DNA of 64,000 nt, from positions 186,001-250,000 of the forward strand of contig BQJR01000001.1 of NCBI GenBank assembly GCA_021604805.1. The letters are read 5' to 3'. A program made the translations under genes and the position numbers. This document shows, piece after piece, positions 61,251-64,000 of this stretch. The notes under the pieces were generated by a model that was not told where the DNA came from, did not search any database, and was given only the letters and a program-made list of their open reading frames with translations. Each line of letters starts with the position of its first letter. Within the stretch, counting starts at the first letter, position 1. Origin of the DNA: Planctomycetota bacterium. Its GTDB lineage: Bacteria > Planctomycetota > B15-G4.

Positions 61251-62930
61251 TCAGATCTCGGTCACGTCCTTGATCTCGTAGGTGTAGCCCTGCTCGGTGA
61301 GGAACAGCTGCCGGTTGTTGGCGAAGTGCTCCTCGCGGCTGTCCCGGGTGACCACCGAGTAGAAGACGGCCGGCCGCTTGTCGCTCTTGGGCCGCAAGAT
61401 GCGCCCCAGACGCTGGGCCTCTTCCTGGCGCGAGCCGAAGGTGCCCGAGACCTGGATGGCCACGTTGGCGTCGGGCAGGTCCACGGCGAAGTTGCCCACC
61501 TTCGACACGATCAGCAGGTTCAGATCGCCCTCGCGGAACTGCTTGTAGAGCACCTCGCGCTCTTTGTTCGGCGTGCGACCGGTGATCACGGGCGCGCCGA
61601 GGTCCTCGGCCAGGGCTTCGAGCTGGTCGAGGTACTGGCCGATGATCAGCACGCGGTCGCCGGCGTGTGAGGCCACGAGCCGACGCACGACGTCGAGCTT
61701 CTCGGGGTTCTCCGACGCGATGCGGAAGCGATCCCGACTGCCCGCGCTCATGTAGTCGAAGCCGAGGCCTTGCTCGAGCGGCAGGCGCACCTCCACGCAG
61801 TGCGCGTCGGCGATCCAGCCTTGGCGCTCGAGGATCTTCCATGGCACGTCGTACTTCTTGGGGCCGATGAGCGAGAAGACCTCGTCTTCGCGGCCGTCTT
61901 CGCGGACGAGCGTGGCAGTGAGCCCGAGCCGACGCCGCGCTTGGATCTCGGCCGTCACGCGGAACACGGGCGCCGGCAACAAGTGCACTTCGTCGTAGAT
62001 GACGAGGCCCCAGTCGCGCGCACCGAAGAGCGCGAAGTGCGTGAACTCGCCCGTCTTCCGCCGCCGGTACGTGATCATCTGATACGTGCTGATCGTGACG
62101 GGCGCGATGGTCTTGCTGTCGCCGGTGTACTCGCCCACGTCCTCGGGGCGCAGGTCGGTCTTGTCGAGCAGCTCGTTGCGCCACTGACGCACGGCGATGG
62201 TGTTCGTGGTGAGGATCAGGCACTGGGTCTGCAGCTGGTGCAGGCAGGCCATGCCCACGATGGTTTTGCCGGCGCCGCAGGGCAACACGACCACGCCGCT
62301 GCCGCCGCGCTCGGTGCCGCCTGCGTAGAAGATCTCACCAGCCTCGAGCTGGTACGGGCGCAAGGCGAAGGGCGCGCCGTTGCCGAGCATCTCGCTGCGG
62401 AAGTCGAAGCGCATCTCGGCGCCGGCCGTGTAACCGGCGAGGTCTTCCACCGGGTAGCCGATGCGGATCAGCGCCTGCTTGACCTCGCCGCGCAGCTCTT
62501 CGAGCACGATCAGCTCGGTGGGTTTCTTCTCCGGCTTCTCGAAGTACTGCTTGAGGTCGCTGGTCTTGGCGATGCGTTCGAGCAGGCCGTCTTCGGAGGA
62601 GCGCAGCAGCAGCTTGCCGTCGTCGCGCTCGAGCCGCAGCAGACCGAAGCGCCGGATGTTCTCTTCGATCTCGCGGCGCACGTTGGGCGGTACCGGGTAG
62701 CGCGACTGCTCGTCGAGGAACTTCAGGATGCGCTCGGCTGTGAGGCCCGCGGCGGCGGCGTTCCAGATCGAGAGCGGCGTGAGTCGGTAGGTGTGCACGT
62801 GCTCCGGGCTCTTCTCGAGCTCGGCGAAGAGCGGCAGCACGTCGCGCGCTTCGGTGTAGCCCTCGGCGTGCACCTCGGCGAGGATCGTGCGGTCGCCCTG
62901 CACGGTGAGCGGGCGTTGCGACGTGCTCAC
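61251..62930 (-). CDS. Bacterial XPB-type DNA helicase
   Basis: The 559-residue protein is an SF2 helicase of the archaeal/bacterial XPB class. It has an N-terminal domain (about residues 10-170), then RPYQLEAGE, Walker A VLPCGAGKTIVGM (Lys at 222), the Walker B box DEVH (313-316), GLTATLVREDGREDE with the RED motif (343-345), and the C-terminal lobe with GRTPNKEREVLYKQF and QEEAQRLGRILRPKS (motif VI). XPB opens DNA at promoters or damage. The start is GTG 62930, overlapping the uvrA stop. uvrA upstream and the partner downstream suggest a repair role. Confidence 0.9.
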   Translation of the reverse strand: MSTSQRPLTVQGDRTILAEVHAEGYTEARDVLPLFAELEKSPEHVHTYRLTPLSIWNAAAAGLTAERILKFLDEQSRYPVPPNVRREIEENIRRFGLLRLERDDGKLLLRSSEDGLLERIAKTSDLKQYFEKPEKKPTELIVLEELRGEVKQALIRIGYPVEDLAGYTAGAEMRFDFRSEMLGNGAPFALRPYQLEAGEIFYAGGTERGGSGVVVLPCGAGKTIVGMACLHQLQTQCLILTTNTIAVRQWRNELLDKTDLRPEDVGEYTGDSKTIAPVTISTYQMITYRRRKTGEFTHFALFGARDWGLVIYDEVHLLPAPVFRVTAEIQARRRLGLTATLVREDGREDEVFSLIGPKKYDVPWKILERQGWIADAHCVEVRLPLEQGLGFDYMSAGSRDRFRIASENPEKLDVVRRLVASHAGDRVLIIGQYLDQLEALAEDLGAPVITGRTPNKEREVLYKQFREGDLNLLIVSKVGNFAVDLPDANVAIQVSGTFGSRQEEAQRLGRILRPKSDKRPAVFYSVVTRDSREEHFANNRQLFLTEQGYTYEIKDVTEI

Positions 62931-64000
62931 GCGTTGCCCCTTCCGGAGCGCTTCGAGGGTCCCGCGCGCTTCGCGGTCGCCGAGCGCTTGGCGCTACCCG
63001 TTCGCTTCGCGCTCACGGCGCGCTGAGTCGCGCTCTTCGCGCGCGGCTTGCGCGGCGTGGCGAGCACCGAGCGCAGCGCTTGCCCCGTGTGCGAAGCCTT
63101 CACGAGCAGCACGTCTTCGGGCGTGCCTTGCGCGAGGATCTGTCCCCCACCGGTGCCGCCCTCGGGCCCCAGGTCCACGAGCCGATCGGCGCTCTTGATC
63201 ACGTCGAGGTTGTGTTCGATGACCACTAGTGTGTTGCCTTTGTCGACCATGGTGTGCAGCACGCGCACGAGGCGCGCGACGTCGTCGGCGTGCAGGCCCG
63301 TGGTGGGCTCGTCGAGCACGATCAGTGAACGACCCGAGCCCGGGCGCGAGAGTTCGCTCGCCAGTTTGACGCGCTGAGCTTCGCCACCTGAGAGCGTTGT
63401 CGCGGGTTGTCCGAGCTTGAGATACCCGAGACCGACCTCCGAGAGGAAGGAAAGTTTCCGCGCGATGCGTCGGTGCGAGCCGAAGACCTCGAGCGCTTCG
63501 TCGACCTCCATGGCGAGCACGTCGGCGATCGAGTGGCCCTTCCAGCGCACCTCGAGCGTGCTGCGTTCGAAGCGCCGACCGTTGCACGCTTCGCAGATCA
63601 CTTGCACATCCGAGAGGAAGTGCATCTCCACGACTTCCACGCCGCGTCCGCCGCAGGCCTCGCAGCGTCCGCCGGGCACGTTGCTCGAGAAGCGCCCGGG
63701 TCCGAAGCCGCGCATGCGCGCCTCGGGTGTGCTCGCGAAGAGCCCACGGATGTCGCCGAAGGCTCCGCTGGCCGTGGCCGCATTGCTGTGCGGCGAGCGG
63801 CCGAGCGGCGACTGATCGATGACCAACAACTTCTCGATGTTCTGCGCACCCTTGAGCGCCTCGAGGCCGGCGGGCACGCCCTTCTCGCCCTCGAGTCGGC
63901 GCTGCAGGGCGGGCACGAGCAGGCCGGTGACGAGGCTCGACTTGCCGGAGCCCGACACGCCGCTCACCACGTGCAGTTGCCCCTCGGCGAAGCCCACGTC
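62927..64000 (-). CDS. uvrA: Excinuclease ABC subunit A, C-terminal part (partial)
   Basis: The gene runs off the right edge; about 357 residues of the C-terminal half are present. Seen: Walker A GVSGSGKSSLV, IDQSPLGRSPHSNAAT, a zinc finger with CEACGGRG and CEACNGRRF, the ABC signature TLSGGEAQRVKLASEL and Walker B IVLDEPTTGLH. UvrA finds DNA damage and loads UvrB. The last ~45 residues (after VLATPRKPRAK) are a Ser/Ala/Lys/Arg-rich basic tail with repeated AKR units, longer than in E. coli UvrA. The stop overlaps the XPB start. Confidence 0.96.
   Translation of the reverse strand, partial: DVGFAEGQLHVVSGVSGSGKSSLVTGLLVPALQRRLEGEKGVPAGLEALKGAQNIEKLLVIDQSPLGRSPHSNAATASGAFGDIRGLFASTPEARMRGFGPGRFSSNVPGGRCEACGGRGVEVVEMHFLSDVQVICEACNGRRFERSTLEVRWKGHSIADVLAMEVDEALEVFGSHRRIARKLSFLSEVGLGYLKLGQPATTLSGGEAQRVKLASELSRPGSGRSLIVLDEPTTGLHADDVARLVRVLHTMVDKGNTLVVIEHNLDVIKSADRLVDLGPEGGTGGGQILAQGTPEDVLLVKASHTGQALRSVLATPRKPRAKSATQRAVSAKRTGSAKRSATAKRAGPSKRSGRGNA

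Overview
The window is 64 kb of very G+C-rich bacterial chromosome, about two thirds G+C by eye, packed with housekeeping genes. I see no prophage, insertion sequence, CRISPR array or integrase. The gene set suggests a Gram-negative-type, peptidoglycan-making bacterium, possibly Planctomycetota or a nearby deep lineage. Hints are the GLSLGEYT form of FabD, a eukaryote-type UDP-sugar pyrophosphorylase, UbiA/UbiX/MenG quinone genes, a bacterial XPB helicase and many lipoproteins. This taxonomic guess has low confidence because there is no rRNA and no database search was possible.

Layout. 1-2.5 kb: the end of an ABC permease, tRNA-Val(CAC), a DoxX/rhodanese pair and tRNA-Leu(CAA). 2.5-11.4 kb (minus): an envelope-building block, rpmF-plsX-fabH-fabD-fabG then acpP-fabF-UDP-sugar pyrophosphorylase-ddl-dapB. 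11.5-15.7 kb (minus): alaS and recA. 15.7-19.3 kb (minus): a coupled lipoprotein-DUF366-LPG-synthase-like-PfkB operon of unknown role. 19.3-20.4 kb: tmRNA with smpB, and tRNA-Leu(CAG). 20.4-23.3 kb: a 34-bp tandem repeat, a GT-C/TPR membrane protein and a secreted protein. 23.3-29.2 kb (minus): menG-CPBP protease-ubiX-ubiA-holA-mutL. 29.3-33.8 kb: a 1511-residue beta-propeller lipoprotein. 34-37.4 kb (plus): ruvB, spoIID-like and tgt. 37.3-45.6 kb: cstA, an SH3-like secreted protein, a HEAT-repeat protein, an aminotransferase, an MFS transporter and a PGRP amidase. 45.6-51 kb (minus): rmd, gmd, uppP, an HTH-receiver regulator, a nuclease and ald. 51.2-54.8 kb: tRNA-Val(GAC), dinB, htrA and nadD. 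54.7-64 kb (minus): tolC-like, a secreted protein, tsaE, thiL, thiE-like, a helicase partner, XPB and the 3' half of uvrA.

The genes serve fatty-acid, phospholipid and peptidoglycan synthesis, quinone synthesis, DNA repair (recA, ruvB, mutL, dinB, XPB, uvrA) and translation quality control. Coupling is a strong theme: sixteen same-strand neighbours share a 4-base stop/start overlap, and three convergent gene pairs overlap at their 3' ends. There is no intergenic stretch longer than 300 bases; the longest, about 285 bases after tRNA-Leu(CAG), holds the tandem repeat.

Nothing here is clearly a new defence or mobile system. The most interesting signals are a perfect hairpin that covers the alaS ribosome-binding site, a LexA-like direct repeat in front of recA, the XPB-partner/XPB/UvrA group with a palindrome at its internal promoter, and the coupled DUF366 operon.
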